Part shown: in pieces, positions 62,343-64,000 of the stretch
Numbering within the stretch: the first letter of the stretch is position 1
How the letters are laid out: every line of letters begins with the position of its first letter
NCBI GenBank assembly: GCA_028826165.1
Contig: JAPDFW010000053.1
Coordinates: 582,501 to 646,500 of the forward strand
Source: Anaeramoeba ignava
Lineage: Eukaryota; Metamonada; Anaeramoebidae
Direction of reading: 5' to 3'
DNA length: 64,000 nt
Program-made: the position numbers and the translations under genes
The notes under the pieces: generated by a model
What the model was told of the DNA's origin: nothing
Databases searched by the model: none
Seen by the model: only the letters and a program-made list of their open reading frames with translations

Positions 62343-63800
62343 TCATTTAAATTTTGAAATTAAACGAATTAAATTGGAACAAGTTTTTTCAAATTTCAAA
62401 AGATCACCATTTTTCCAAATAATAATAAAAGAATGAAAAAGACAATCAGAACGATTATTTGAAGAAGTATTTTCTTTAATTTTAATTTTAAAACGAAGAT
62501 ATTGATTTGAAACAAGAAAAAGAAATTCATGAGGATGAATCCAATTAAATGATAAAGAATTAAGAGATTGTTGAATCATTGTTAAAAGATGGAAAAAAGA
62601 AGTATTTTTTTCAACAACAACTTCTTTTGGAATTTTTGCAATTCTTTCATTTAATTTTTGTTGTTTTTTGCTTATTTTCTTTTTATTTCCATTTGATTTT
62701 TTAAATCTATTAAACCAACTTCCAAACCATCCTTTTTTGGGACTTTCTGAGCCTTTTGGAGGCGATGGTGATGATTCAAGATTTTGTTGTAATTTATATC
62801 TATGAAATCTTGGTGTCCCAAATTGTGATGTTTGATTGTTTGTTTTGTTGTTTGATTCTGTTAAAGAAATATTCATTGGAAGAGATGAATTTTTTTTTGA
62901 ATTATTATTTTTGTTTTTTTTTTCTTGATTTAATTGAATAATATTTTGTTCTTGATCATCAAATTTAATTTCAATAAAAGAAATATTTTCATTTTCAATT
63001 TGATTTTGATTTTGATTTAAATTTTGATTTTGATTTTGATTTTGATTTTGATTTAAATTTTGATTTTGATTTCCTTTTGGTTTTTTTGGATCTTCAAGTT
63101 CAAGAAAAAAAAGATCTTCTTCAAAAAAATTATCTTGTGAATGTGAAGAAAATTCACTAATTGATTTTGCTGCTTTATCATCAGATTCTTGAGAAATTGT
63201 TTTTTGAGATAAATTTTCCATATTTGGAAGTAAATTTAATTCAGTAAATAAAGGTCTTTCTTGAGAAAGAGTTGTTTTACCATTTGGTTTAAAATCTTGA
63301 TTTGAATTTGATTGAGAAATATTTTTTGGATTGCTTTCTTGTTTTTTCCTTTGAAGAAGTAAATAAAATACTTTTGTAATATTCATTTCTTTTTGAATTA
63401 AATCTTGGGAAATTTGTTGAAGATCAGAATATCCTAATGATTTTAAAGAATAAAGAATTTCTCGATCAATATTCTCAATTAAAATTGGTGTTTTAAATTC
63501 ATCCATCACTCCCATTGGTTGAGGTTCTTTGTATAATATTGCATAATTTGATGTAAACCAGGGATGTTTTTTGATTTCATTCAAACTTATTCTTTTTGTT
63601 GGATCAACAACTAACATTTTTTGTATTAGATCCTTTTGTAGTTTTGTAAATGATTTTGGAATTGAGTAAATTCCCGATTTTACTTTTTGTAATAATCTAT
63701 GAACATGTGGATCATCAAATGGAAGACTTCCTGCTAGTAATGCAAATAGAATTACTCCACAACTCCAAATATCTGCTTTCATTCCATTATATTTTATTCC
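62343..63800 (-). CDS. SAD/BRSK-like Ser/Thr kinase, 3' part only
   Basis: Last exon, open in phase 0 from acceptor AAAAG (63801-63802) to the TAA at 62343; 485 residues. It begins GIKYNGMKADIWSCGVILF in the kinase C-lobe, just after the activation segment, and continues LLAGSLPFDDPHVHRLLQKV, DPTKRISLNEIKKHPWF. After the kinase comes a UBA-like helical region (REILYSLKSLGYSDLQQ, FYLLLQRKKQE), a Ser/Asn/Gln-rich linker, and a C-terminal segment with FHLLTMIQQSLNSLSFNWIH and LRFKIKIKE that may be a KA1-type membrane-binding domain. The HPWF end and FLLL-DRK-type UBA tail match AMPK-related SAD/BRSK kinases best; other AMPK-related kinases are possible. The N-lobe and catalytic loop lie on exons beyond the right edge. 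Confidence 0.8.
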   Translation of the reverse strand, partial: GIKYNGMKADIWSCGVILFALLAGSLPFDDPHVHRLLQKVKSGIYSIPKSFTKLQKDLIQKMLVVDPTKRISLNEIKKHPWFTSNYAILYKEPQPMGVMDEFKTPILIENIDREILYSLKSLGYSDLQQISQDLIQKEMNITKVFYLLLQRKKQESNPKNISQSNSNQDFKPNGKTTLSQERPLFTELNLLPNMENLSQKTISQESDDKAAKSISEFSSHSQDNFFEEDLFFLELEDPKKPKGNQNQNLNQNQNQNQNQNLNQNQNQIENENISFIEIKFDDQEQNIIQLNQEKKNKNNNSKKNSSLPMNISLTESNNKTNNQTSQFGTPRFHRYKLQQNLESSPSPPKGSESPKKGWFGSWFNRFKKSNGNKKKISKKQQKLNERIAKIPKEVVVEKNTSFFHLLTMIQQSLNSLSFNWIHPHEFLFLVSNQYLRFKIKIKENTSSNNRSDCLFHSFIIIWKNGDLLKFEKTCSNLIRLISKFK

Positions 63801-64000
63801 CTTTTTTTAATAATTTTATAAATGAATTTTAATTTAAATTTTAATTTTAATTTTAATTTTAATTTTAATTTTAATTTTAATTATATAAATGAATTTTAAT
63901 TTTGATTTTAATTTTAATTTTATAAATGAATTTTATAAATGAATTTTAATTTTTATTTTAATTTTAATTTTAATTTTGATTTTAATTTTAATTTTAATTT
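63801..64000 (-). repeat. Kinase-gene intron, AATTTT tract, cut by the window edge
   Basis: AATTTT hexamers with repeated TATAAATGAATTTTAA blocks. Similar TATAAATGAATTTTAA blocks occur in the helicase intron at 48880-48930. Confidence 0.75.

Overview
The window is nuclear DNA of a microbial eukaryote with an extremely AT-rich genome. Genes are interrupted by short GT...AG introns (typical donor GTAAAT or GTATTT, acceptor TTAG), stops are mostly TAA with at least one TGA, and proteins carry Asn/Gln/Lys-rich low complexity. The gene set is eukaryotic: Rab2, Sec24, RTEL1-type helicase, Fab1/PIKfyve lipid kinase, dolichyl-diphosphatase, BAR, BTB and SAD/BRSK-type kinase. The abundance of ANK/BTB proteins and Asn/Glu runs would fit a free-living amoeboid protist such as Anaeramoeba or an amoebozoan, but the lineage is an inference; I cannot place it from the sequence alone.

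Layout, left to right. 0.06-1.0 kb: an Asn-rich orphan (-). 1.9-9.4 kb: four tandem paralogues (-) of a three-exon multi-pass membrane protein resembling the rolling-stone/AIG1-like family. 9.7-13.9 kb: Fab1/PIKfyve-like kinase (+). 14.0-20.2 kb: a protein with four SH3-like domains and a very long coiled coil (-). 20.6-22.8 kb: a WD40 plus tandem-BTB protein in nine exons (-). 23.2-24.6 kb: a macro-domain gene that looks damaged (-). 24.7-27.1 kb: dolichyl-diphosphatase (-). 27.2-43.2 kb: four head-to-tail near-identical genes (+) encoding long ankyrin arrays followed by tandem BTB domains. 43.3-46.7 kb: a fifth, diverged ankyrin plus tandem-BTB gene (-). 47.2-52.4 kb: RTEL1-like helicase (-). 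52.7-57.4 kb: Rab2 (+, seven exons). 57.7-60.4 kb: Sec24 (+, eight exons). 60.4-61.5 kb: BAR protein (+). 62.3-63.8 kb to the edge: C-terminal part of a BRSK-like kinase (-).

Two themes stand out. First, a modular family: the same C-terminal tandem-BTB unit, with the same short linker before the second BTB, is attached to a WD40 propeller once and to ankyrin arrays five times; four of these are recent tandem copies whose 99-bp ankyrin repeats form a coding minisatellite. Second, introns are packed with simple repeats, nearly every large intron with its own unit (AAAATC, AAAATT, a 12-mer with ATAAAATT, an 11-mer with ATCAATTTTA, a 16-mer with AATATTTAATTC), while intergenic gaps are short, down to 46 bp.

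About 20 one- or two-base indels break otherwise open frames, mostly at A/T homopolymers and in repetitive genes. They may be residual sequencing errors or real decay; the two cannot be told apart here. Exon coordinates below were worked out by hand from splice signals, phase continuity and protein similarity. No tRNA, rRNA, transposon or CRISPR array was recognised.
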